A stretch of 64,000 bases of DNA, taken from Kitasatospora sp. NA04385 (GTDB lineage Bacteria > Actinomycetota > Actinomycetes > Streptomycetales > Streptomycetaceae). A program made the position numbers and the translations under genes. The notes beneath the pieces are model-generated. The model saw nothing but the letters and a program-made list of their open reading frames with translations, had not been told where the DNA came from and made no database searches. Below, in pieces: positions 48,102 to 56,435 of the stretch (the first letter of the stretch is position 1; every line of letters starts with the position of its first letter). The DNA is taken from NCBI RefSeq assembly GCF_013364235.1, contig NZ_CP054919.1, positions 3,306,055-3,370,054 of the forward strand, read 5' to 3'.

Positions 48102-48249
48102 GGGGCTCGGGGAACGGCGAGGCCCGGGCTGCCGGCGGTGCACTGCCGTGGCGCGCATCGGCTTCGGGTTCTGTTCAGGACACGCAGCAGCACGGACCTT
48201 CGATGGGCTCCGGCCACCAGCAGCACGGCCCCGCCGTTCCCCGGGCCCC
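48102..48249. repeat. 148-bp terminal-inverted-repeat element (copy 2)
   Basis: It begins with the same 19-mer as copy 1 and ends CGCCGTTCCCCGGGCCCC, the complement with one change. It is inverted relative to copy 1. A truncated duplicate of the left end (ATCAGGGGCTCGGG) lies just before it near 48076-48089, suggesting nested insertion or slippage. It fills the gap upstream of ogt. Confidence 0.75.
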
Positions 48250-48276
48250 TGGTTTCGCTTCCGCCGTGCCGGAAGG

Positions 48277-48501
48277 TCAGAGGTGGTCGCGGAGGTGGGC
48301 CGCGAGGGTGCGGGACCAGGTGGCGAGTTCGGCGCGGTCGGGGGCCTCGCCGGAGCCCAGGGCGGCGAGCTGTTCGGTGGAGAGACGGCCGCTCGCGGCC
48401 ATCGCGGAGAGGCCCGCGAGCAGCGCCGCGAGGCGTTCGGCGTCGCCGTGGTCGAGCATCACCAGGGTGTCGGTGTGGCCGAGGGTCATGGAACCGGGCA
48501 T
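48277..48501 (-). CDS. Small hypothetical protein, 74 residues
   Basis: An Ala/Leu-rich helical protein (LDHGDAERLAALLAGLSAM, then EQLAALGSGEAPDRAELATW) with no membrane segment. Start ATG at 48501 with GAGGA four bases upstream. It is transcribed away from the ClC channel gene, and its role is unknown. Coding is supported by the ribosome-binding site and by strongly GC third positions. Confidence 0.55.
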   Translation of the reverse strand: MPGSMTLGHTDTLVMLDHGDAERLAALLAGLSAMAASGRLSTEQLAALGSGEAPDRAELATWSRTLAAHLRDHL

Positions 48502-48642
48502 CGCGTCCTCCTCGATCGGTCCTGCGTCCACCGTACGACCGAGGGGGCGCCGCTCGCCCGTTCGGCCCACCCCGCTGGCCCGGGTGCGGGTCGGCGGCGG
48601 ACGGTCGGGGCAGGTGTGTCCGCCGGGTGACAGGGAGCGCAG

Positions 48643-49965
48643 ATGCCAGCAGAGGCCGCCGGTACGTCCCCGTCGCCCGGCCTGCGCGAGCTGCTCCGCA
48701 GCCCCGGGTACGGGCGGTTGCTGCTGGTGTCGGCGCTGGTCGGCGTGCCGGTCTCGCTGGCGGCGTTCGGCTTCGTCAGCCTGGAGCACGAGTTGCAGCA
48801 CTGGGTGTGGGAGTCGCTGCCCAGGTCCTGGGGCTACGCGCACGCGCCGTGGTGGTGGCCGCTGCCCGCGCTGGCGCTGGCCGGTCTGCTGCTGGCGCCG
48901 ATCGTGACCAGGATGCCGGGGCGGGGCGGGCACGTGCCGGTGCTGGGGCTGGGCGGGCCGCCGACGCTGCCGGTGGAGGTGCCGTCGGTGGTGCTGGCGG
49001 CGCTGGCGGCGCTGCCGCTGGGTGCGGTGCTCGGCCCGGAGGCGCCGCTGATGGCGCTGGGCAGCGGGTTGGCGCTGCTGACGGTGAGCGCGGCGAAGCG
49101 GGCGGCCAGCCCGGTGGTCGGGCCGATGCTGGGGGCGGCCGGGTCGACGGCGGCGATCGCCACGATCTTCGGGAGTCCGCTGGTGGCGGTGGTGATGATG
49201 ATCGAGGCGGCGGGCCTGGGCGGGGCGCAGCTGACCATGCTGCTGCTGCCGTGCCTGCTGGCCTCGGGCGTCGGGGCGCTGGTGTTCACCGGGTTCGGGC
49301 ACTGGACGGGGCTGTCGATCGGCGCGCTGAGCCTGCCGTCGGTGCCGCAGGCGCAGCTGCCGGACGTCGGGGACTTCCTGTGGGGGATCCCGCTGGCGGT
49401 GGTGATCGCGGTGGTGCTGGTGGCGGGGCAGACGCTGGGGTACCGCTCGGCCGCGTTCACGGCGCACCGGACGGCGGTGCGCACGGTGCTGTGCGCGGTG
49501 CTGGTGGGGGTGTGCATCGCCGGGTACGCGCTGGTGACCGGGCGTTCGCCGGAGGAGGCGGCGCTGTCGGGGCAGGCCACGCTGGGGCAGCTGGCGGCGG
49601 ACCCGCAGAGCTGGCCGGTGGGGGCGCTGCTGGCGCTGGTGCTGTTCAAGGGGCTGGGCTGGGGGGTGGCGCTGGGGTCGCTGCGCGGCGGCCCGATCTT
49701 CCCGGCGGTGCTGCTGGGCGCGGCGCTCGGCGTGGCGGCGGGCGGCCTACCCGGCATGGGGATCGAGTCGGGGCTGGCGGTGGGGCTGGCGGCGAGCAGT
49801 GCGGCGGTCACCCGGCTGCCGGTGACCAGCACGGTGCTGGCGACGGCGCTGCTGGGGAGCCAGGCGCCGGATTCGATGCCGCTGCTGATCGTCGCGGCGG
49901 TGGTGGCGTTCCTGACCGCGACGCTCGTGCACCGGGTGGCGGCACCGGAGCACTCGCTGCGGTAG
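48643..49965 (+). CDS. ClC-family chloride channel or transporter
   Basis: 440 residues with about ten to twelve membrane helices. The ClC motif 1 appears as GAVLGPEAPL, with Glu at the gating position of the usual GREGP; the motif with the phenylalanine is GGPIFPAVLLGAAL. Such proteins move chloride, alone or in exchange for protons. Start ATG at 48643 after GGGAG. It is flanked by the small hypothetical gene and the peptide/AfsR pair; there is no link evident. Confidence 0.9.
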   Translation: MPAEAAGTSPSPGLRELLRSPGYGRLLLVSALVGVPVSLAAFGFVSLEHELQHWVWESLPRSWGYAHAPWWWPLPALALAGLLLAPIVTRMPGRGGHVPVLGLGGPPTLPVEVPSVVLAALAALPLGAVLGPEAPLMALGSGLALLTVSAAKRAASPVVGPMLGAAGSTAAIATIFGSPLVAVVMMIEAAGLGGAQLTMLLLPCLLASGVGALVFTGFGHWTGLSIGALSLPSVPQAQLPDVGDFLWGIPLAVVIAVVLVAGQTLGYRSAAFTAHRTAVRTVLCAVLVGVCIAGYALVTGRSPEEAALSGQATLGQLAADPQSWPVGALLALVLFKGLGWGVALGSLRGGPIFPAVLLGAALGVAAGGLPGMGIESGLAVGLAASSAAVTRLPVTSTVLATALLGSQAPDSMPLLIVAAVVAFLTATLVHRVAAPEHSLR

Positions 49966-50035
49966 CCGGTCAGCGGGCGCGACGGGGCGGGGCGCGGCGG
50001 GGCGCGGCGGGGCGCCGGCCGTGGGGCGGGCCGGG

Positions 50036-50116
50036 TCAGGACCAGGCGATGTCCCGCCGGGTGCGGGGGGCGGTGGCGGTGCGGCGGGCGGTGGCGGTGC
50101 GGCGGGCGCTGCTCAT
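50036..50116 (-). CDS. 26-residue Arg/Thr/Ala peptide with strong ribosome-binding site
   Basis: ATG at 50116 is preceded by AAGGAGAAGAGC, one of the best Shine-Dalgarno sites in the window. The peptide has a direct ARRTAT ARRTAT repeat and ends DIAWS. It is divergent from a 974-residue AfsR-like regulator, 164 bp away. It is too short for confident recognition: it could be a signalling peptide, a RiPP precursor or a leader peptide. No maturation enzyme lies nearby. Confidence 0.55.
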   Translation of the reverse strand: MSSARRTATARRTATAPRTRRDIAWS

Positions 50117-50280
50117 GCTCTTCTCCTTGCCGTGCGGCCGGACGGAAGCGTGGAGTTCCGGCGGAGGGTCCGTGGTGCGACGGGGCCAGCCTGGATCGGG
50201 CCGGTAATCGGTCGATAACATCTGCCTAACGTGCACCGATGGGGAGTCGGGCGGGGCGCACGCGGACAGGGAGCACCACG

Positions 50281-53205
50281 GTGCGCTTCGGCTTGCTCGG
50301 AACTCTGACGGCCCACGACGGGACGGCCGACCGCCCGGTCCGCGGCCCCAAGGCCCGCACCCTGCTCGCCGTCCTGCTGCTGAACGCCGACCGGCCCGTC
50401 TCGCTGGACCGCCTGGTCGACGCGCTCTGGGGCGACCGCGCCCCCGCCACCGCCGAGGCCTCGCTGCGCAACCTGGTCGCCCGGCTGCGCAGGGCGCTCG
50501 CCGACGAGGAGGGGACGCGGCTGCGCGCCACCCCCGCCGGCTACCGGCTCGTGGTGGCGGACGAGGAGCTGGACACCCGGCGGTTCGAGGTGGCCGTCCG
50601 GCGGGCCCGCGCCGCGCACGAGGCCGGCGACCTGCCCGCCGTGCTGGCCGAGACCGCCACCGCGCTCGGCCTGTGGCGCGGCGAACCGCTCGCCGACCTG
50701 CCGGAGCCGGCCGGGGCCGGGGCGGCGTGCGAGCAGTGGCGGGAGAGCCGGCTACAGGCCCTGGAGTGGCGCTTCGACGCCGAGCTGCGCCTGGGCCGCC
50801 CGCACGCCCTGGTGCCCGAACTCACCCGGCTGGTCGGCGAGCACCCGCTCCGCGAGGCCTTCCACGCCCAGCTGATGCGGGCCCTCCAGCAGACCGGCGA
50901 CCGCGCCCGGGCTCTGGCCGTGCACCAGCGCCTGCGCGCCGCCCTGGTCGAGGAGCTGGGCGTCGAACCCGGGCCCGCCGTGCGGGAGGCGCACCGGCGG
51001 CTGCTGGCCGAACCACCCCCGGCCGGGCCCGTCCCCGGCCCGGATGCCGCACCCGCCGGGCCCGTGGCGTCCGGCGGGCCGGACGGGCGGCCCCGGCCGT
51101 CCCAACTGCCCGCCCCCGCCGCCCACTTCGTCGGCCGCCGGGAGCAGCTGGGCGTCCTGCGCCGCGCCCTGCTGGACGGCTCGGGGCGGCCCGCCGTCGC
51201 GGTGGTCAGCGGCATGGCGGGCGTCGGCAAGTCCGCGCTGGCGGTGCACTGCGCCGACGCGCTGCGCGCCGACTTCCCCGACGGGCAGCTGTTCCTGAAC
51301 CTGCGCGGCGCCACCCCCGGCCTCGCCCCGCTCACCCCGCACGCCGCGCTCACCGCCCTGCTGCGCGGCCTCGGCACCGCCCCCGGGGCGGTCCCCGCCG
51401 ACGCCGACAGCGCCGCCGCCCTGCTGCGCACCACCCTCACCGGCACCCGCACCCTGCTCGTCCTCGACGACGCCGCCGACCCCGCGCAGGTCCGCCCGCT
51501 GCTGCCCGCCGAGCCCGGCTGCGCCGTGCTGGTGACCGGCCGCACCCCCATGCACACCCTGGACCACACCCTGCACCTGCGGCTCGACGCGCTCTCCGAG
51601 CGCGACGGCATCGCCCTGGTCGAGCGCACCGCGGGCCGCGCCACGGTGGACCGGTCCGTGGTGGCCATCGAGCAGGCCGACCTGGCCCGGCTGGTCCGGC
51701 TCTGCGGCCGGCTGCCGCTCGCCCTGCGGATCGCCGGCGCCCGCCTCGCCGCCCGCCGCACCCTCCCCGTCCGCGGCCTGGTCGGCCGGCTGGAGGAGCA
51801 CGAGGACCGCCTGGACGAGCTCGAACTCGACGACCTGAGCATCCGCCAGTCGCTCGCCCTGACGTACGACGCGCTGCGCGCCTCCGCCCGCCGCCCGGAC
51901 CTGCGGGCCGCCGCCGCGCTCGCCGCGATCGGCGCCATCGACCTGCCCGACTACTCCGCGCCGCTGCTCGCCGCCGTCCTGGGGATCACCCCCGCCCAGG
52001 CCGGCGCGGCCCTCGACCGGCTGGTCGAGGTCGCCCTCCTGGACGAGCCCGGCCCCGACCGGTACGCCCCGCACGACCTGGTCCGCGACTACGCCCGCGA
52101 GCTGGTCCCCGACCCCGCCGAACGCACCCGGCACGTCCGGGCCGCGTTCGGCTGGTACCTGTCGGTCGCGGTCCGGATCGCGCTCGCCCTCGACCCCAAG
52201 ACCCACCAGCTGCGGCGGCTGCCCCCGGTGGACGGCGCCGACCGGCTGGACGGGGACGCCGCGCTCGCCCTCGGCGACGCCGAGTTCGGCAACCTGTCCA
52301 CCCTGGTCGAACGGGTCGCCGCCGAGCCGTGGGCCACCGCCGCCGAGGTCTCGCTGCCCGTCCGCGCGCTCGCGCCGTACCTGCGGGTGCGGCGGCACTC
52401 CGAGTCCTTCCGGCTGAACGAGCTCGTCCACCGGCTGGCCCTGCGCGACGACGACCGCACCGCGCTGGCGCACGCGCTCAGCGACATGGCGCACGTGCAC
52501 TTCGTCACCGGGCAGAACCTCCGGGGCGTCGAACTGATCGACCGGAGCCTCGCCCTGGTCGACGACCCGGTGCACCGCGGCACGCTGCTGAGCAACCGCG
52601 GCCTCCTGCTGTCCCACCTCGGGCGCGTCCAAGAGGCCGTGACCAGCCTGGAGGAGGCGCTCGACCTCGCCGTCCGGACCGGCGACCTGCGCAGCGAGGC
52701 CACCGTGCTCAGCGCGCTCGGCAACCTGGTGGAGGCCGAGGACCCGCACCTGGCCATCGCCCACCACCGGCGCAGCGTCGAGGCCGGCCGGCGCTGCGAC
52801 TTCGGCGACGCGGTCTGCGCGGGCCTGGCCAACATCGGCTTCGCCCACCTGCGGCTGGACGACCCCGCCACCGCGCTGGACTACTTCGCCCGGGCCACCG
52901 CCCCCTCCCCGTGGGTCGTCCCCTGGCACGTCGCGCTGGAGAACGGGCGCGGCCAGGCCGAGGCGCTGCGCCGGGTCGGCCGGCCGGCCGAGGCCCTGGA
53001 GCTGGTCCGCGGCCTGCTCGAACAGGCCACCGCCCTCCAGGACGCCTTCGCGGCCGGCACCATCGAGCACACCCACGGCCTGGTCCTGCGCGACCTCGGC
53101 CGCCTCGCCGAGGCCCGCACCGCCTGGCGCGCCGCCCTGGAGCGGCTCGGCGCCTCGGGCCACAAGGCGGTCGCCGAACTGCACGAGCTGCTCGCGGCGG
53201 GGTGA
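50281..53205 (+). CDS. AfsR/SARP-type transcriptional regulator with NB-ARC and TPR domains
   Basis: 974 residues. The N-terminal OmpR-like DNA-binding domain is RFGLLGTLTAHDG to RATPAGYRLVV. A BTAD helical domain (RRFEVAVRRARAAHEAGD to AVREAHRRLLAE) follows. The NB-ARC ATPase has P-loop GMAGVGKSAL at about residue 311 and a RGRLPLALRIAG-like region (CGRLPLALRIAG). The C-terminus has TPR repeats. AfsR-type proteins activate secondary metabolism. GTG 50281 has GGGAG seven bases upstream. ATG 50239, six bases after TAACGT, would give a leaderless start with a 14-residue extension; I cannot exclude it. No biosynthetic cluster is adjacent. Confidence 0.92.
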   Translation: MRFGLLGTLTAHDGTADRPVRGPKARTLLAVLLLNADRPVSLDRLVDALWGDRAPATAEASLRNLVARLRRALADEEGTRLRATPAGYRLVVADEELDTRRFEVAVRRARAAHEAGDLPAVLAETATALGLWRGEPLADLPEPAGAGAACEQWRESRLQALEWRFDAELRLGRPHALVPELTRLVGEHPLREAFHAQLMRALQQTGDRARALAVHQRLRAALVEELGVEPGPAVREAHRRLLAEPPPAGPVPGPDAAPAGPVASGGPDGRPRPSQLPAPAAHFVGRREQLGVLRRALLDGSGRPAVAVVSGMAGVGKSALAVHCADALRADFPDGQLFLNLRGATPGLAPLTPHAALTALLRGLGTAPGAVPADADSAAALLRTTLTGTRTLLVLDDAADPAQVRPLLPAEPGCAVLVTGRTPMHTLDHTLHLRLDALSERDGIALVERTAGRATVDRSVVAIEQADLARLVRLCGRLPLALRIAGARLAARRTLPVRGLVGRLEEHEDRLDELELDDLSIRQSLALTYDALRASARRPDLRAAAALAAIGAIDLPDYSAPLLAAVLGITPAQAGAALDRLVEVALLDEPGPDRYAPHDLVRDYARELVPDPAERTRHVRAAFGWYLSVAVRIALALDPKTHQLRRLPPVDGADRLDGDAALALGDAEFGNLSTLVERVAAEPWATAAEVSLPVRALAPYLRVRRHSESFRLNELVHRLALRDDDRTALAHALSDMAHVHFVTGQNLRGVELIDRSLALVDDPVHRGTLLSNRGLLLSHLGRVQEAVTSLEEALDLAVRTGDLRSEATVLSALGNLVEAEDPHLAIAHHRRSVEAGRRCDFGDAVCAGLANIGFAHLRLDDPATALDYFARATAPSPWVVPWHVALENGRGQAEALRRVGRPAEALELVRGLLEQATALQDAFAAGTIEHTHGLVLRDLGRLAEARTAWRAALERLGASGHKAVAELHELLAAG

Positions 53206-53285
53206 GCGGCGGCGGTCCGCCGCCGCGGTGTGACGGATCGTCAGGAGGCGGCGCGTCCGGTGGAGCGGCCCCCGTGGTGCGCCCG

Positions 53286-53362
53286 TGGAGCCCCCTGTCG
53301 GGTTCGAACCGACGACCCCCTGTTTACAAGACAGGTGCTCTGGCCAACTGAGCTAAGGAGGC
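53286..53362 (-). tRNA. tRNA-Thr (UGU)
   Basis: The minus strand starts GCCTCCTTAGCTCAGTTGGC. The anticodon loop is CTTGTAA, giving anticodon TGT. The T-arm is GTCGG TTCGAAC CCGAC, and the acceptor stem GCCTCCT pairs with AGGGGGC with one T-G pair. The CCA end is encoded at 53286-53288. TACACT at 53403-53408 on the minus strand, 40 bp upstream, is a likely -10. The remaining gap to 53651 shows no other gene. Confidence 0.95.
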
Positions 53363-53651
53363 GCGGTGGCCGTCCGCGCGATCCACGGCGGCACCAGTGG
53401 GCAGTGTACCGGGCAGGGGCCCGGAGGTGCGGGTGGTTGTGGGGGCGCGGAGGAGGGTCGTGGAGGAGCGGTGTGACCGGATCGATGCGAACTCGGGGGC
53501 GGTGGAGGGCTGACAAAACGATGAACTGCCAGGTAGCGTCACGGGCAGCCGTGCTCGACTGCCGTGGTCAAGACCAGTCGGGAGCGGTGGAAAACATCCA
53601 CCTTTACTCGGATCGTCCGGCACGTTCCTGCCGGTGAAGGAGCGAAGCACC

Positions 53652-54749
<1,098 letters not shown>

Positions 54750-54818
54750 CGCCGACCCCGGCCCCGGCTCCGGAGGGGCGCCGCACCTGACGGCGGCGCC
54801 CGTCCCACCGCTCTTCAC

Positions 54819-54854
54819 GGAACCCCCTGCCCACGGCGGTCGGCAGGGGGTTCC
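54819..54854 (+). terminator. Hairpin terminator after msiK
   Basis: A 13-bp perfect stem (GGAACCCCCTGCC/GGCAGGGGGTTCC) and a 10-base loop, 70 bp after the stop codon. Confidence 0.65.
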
Positions 54855-54954
54855 GGCGTTCCCCGGGGGCGTTCCGTCAACCCGATGGCGGCACAAAACG
54901 GGACACCCGTCACCCGATGGTGTAACGCGACGCGCCCGCCCCGCCACGCACCGC

Positions 54955-54960
54955 TACTCT
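54955..54960 (+). promoter_or_regulatory. -10 hexamer of a leaderless promoter
   Basis: TACTCT, seven bases before the GTG at 54968. Confidence 0.45.
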
Positions 54961-54967
54961 CCTGTGC

Positions 54968-55405
54968 GTGAAACAGCTCGTGCGCCGCATCGCCCAGACC
55001 GTTGCCCTCACCCTGCCGGTGATCCTGGTGACCACCGGCACGCTCGCCGTCACCCGCGTCCCGTGGGCCCCGCCGACCGGGCTGGACCAGCAGGTGGTCG
55101 CGGCCTCCAGCGGCGACGGCACCATCGGCCGCAGCTCCGCCGTCCCCGACACCCAGGGCATGGCCCCGCAGGACGCCCTCCGGGTGGACCTGATGGAGGA
55201 GCTGAAGAACCACAACCCCGGCACGGCGCTCGACCTGCTGGAGCGCACCATGCGCGAGAAGCCCTCGCTGACCCCGTACTGCAGCCAGCTGGCCGGCGAG
55301 CTCGGCCGCGCCGCGGTGCGCAAGTACCAGGGCGACGTGCAGCGGGCCCGCTCCTTCGCCCGCCCGGTCTGCGACGGCTCGTTCGCCGCCGGCGCGGTCA
55401 ACTGA
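54968..55405 (+). CDS. Exported protein, 145 residues
   Basis: An N-terminal signal peptide or anchor (KQLVRRIAQTVALTLPVILVTTGTLAV) is followed by a soluble helical domain with two cysteines (PYCSQL and PVCDGS), about 40 residues apart, that could form a disulfide outside the cell. No catalytic motif is recognised. GTG at 54968 has a leaderless -10. It lies between msiK and a nucleotidyltransferase. Function unknown. Confidence 0.78.
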   Translation: MKQLVRRIAQTVALTLPVILVTTGTLAVTRVPWAPPTGLDQQVVAASSGDGTIGRSSAVPDTQGMAPQDALRVDLMEELKNHNPGTALDLLERTMREKPSLTPYCSQLAGELGRAAVRKYQGDVQRARSFARPVCDGSFAAGAVN

Positions 55406-55501
55406 CGCTCCCGGCAAGGCCGTTGGCCGGACGGCGGGCACCCGCCCGCCCCGGTCGGCCGACACGCCGCGCGGGCCCGTCCCGGTCCGGGGCGGGCCCG
55501 T

Positions 55502-55507
55502 TATCGT
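55502..55507 (+). promoter_or_regulatory. -10 hexamer of a leaderless promoter
   Basis: TATCGT, seven bases before the ATG at 55515. An in-frame GTG at 55506 would overlap this hexamer, so it is not the start. Confidence 0.5.
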
Positions 55508-55514
55508 GGCGCGC

Positions 55515-56264
55515 ATGACAGCAGACACCGGCACCGCCCCGGGCGCCGCCGCCCCCGCCGTCACCCAGGCGGTGATCCTGGCGGGCGGGCAGGGTTCCCG
55601 GCTGCGCCCCTACACCGACGACCGGCCCAAGCCGCTGGTGGAGATCCCCGGCACCGGCAGGCCGATCATCGGGCACCAGCTGGAGTGGCTGGCCGCCGAG
55701 GGCGTCACCGACGTGGTGGTCTCCTGCGGCCACCTGGCCGAGGTGCTGCGGGACTGGCTGGAGCGGGCCGAACTGCCGCTGCGGACCAGCACCGTGGTCG
55801 AGGCCGAACCGCTGGGCCGCGGCGGCGGGCTGCGGTACGCGGCGGCCTCCCTGCCGCGCCCCGACGAGCCCTGGTACGCCACCAACGGCGACATCTGGAC
55901 CAGGTTCAGCCTGCGCGAGATGGCCGCCTTCCACCACGAGCGGGCCGCCGTGGCCACCCTGGCGCTGGCCCGCCCGCGCATCCCGTGGGGCGCGGTGGAG
56001 ACCGACCGCTTCGGCAACGTGCTGGACTTCATCGAGGCCCCGCCGTCCCCGTTCCTGATCAACGCGGGCCTGTACGTCTTCGCGCCCGGCTTCCGCGAAC
56101 TGCTGCCCGAGGTCGGCGACCACGAGCGCACCACCTTCCCGCAGCTCGCCCGCGACCGGCGGCTGGCCGGGTACCAGCTGCCGCAGGGCTGCTACTGGCG
56201 GGCCATCGACACCGCCAAGGACCTCACCGAGGCCGCCAAGGAGCTCGCCGCGCAGCGGCCCTGA
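55515..56264 (+). CDS. Nucleotidyltransferase (sugar-phosphate NTP transferase)
   Basis: 249 residues. The NTP-binding signature is AVILAGGQGSRLRPYTDDRPKPLVEI near residue 20; AEPLGRGGGLRYA and YATNGDIWTRFS (metal-binding Asp) follow. It transfers a nucleotide to a sugar phosphate, giving a sugar nucleotide for glycan or cell-surface synthesis. The sugar cannot be told. Start ATG at 55515 with a leaderless -10. It ends before a very strong terminator shared with the convergent DoxX gene. Confidence 0.88.
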   Translation: MTADTGTAPGAAAPAVTQAVILAGGQGSRLRPYTDDRPKPLVEIPGTGRPIIGHQLEWLAAEGVTDVVVSCGHLAEVLRDWLERAELPLRTSTVVEAEPLGRGGGLRYAAASLPRPDEPWYATNGDIWTRFSLREMAAFHHERAAVATLALARPRIPWGAVETDRFGNVLDFIEAPPSPFLINAGLYVFAPGFRELLPEVGDHERTTFPQLARDRRLAGYQLPQGCYWRAIDTAKDLTEAAKELAAQRP

Positions 56265-56334
56265 CCACCCCGCCGACACCCACGGCCGCCCGGGACCCCA
56301 GGGCCGCCCACGGCGGAAACGCGCGGGCCCGGAG

Positions 56335-56389
56335 AACGCCGCAGGGCCCCCTCCCGGACTTCTCGTCCAAGAGGGGGCCCTGCGGCGTT
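56335..56389. terminator. Long hairpin terminator between convergent genes
   Basis: A 19-bp perfect stem (AACGCCGCAGGGCCCCCTC with its complement) and a 17-base loop; no T-run. Confidence 0.7.
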
Positions 56390-56435
56390 CCTGCGGCCTC
56401 CGGGCGGGCGCCGCGGCCCGTCAGGCGGTGCCCCG

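Noticed and set aside
50281..53205. Pathway-specific regulator of a biosynthetic cluster
   Set aside because: The AfsR-like gene has no polyketide, peptide or terpene synthase genes around it apart from the encapsulin prenyl synthase 4 kb away, so it is treated as a general regulator.
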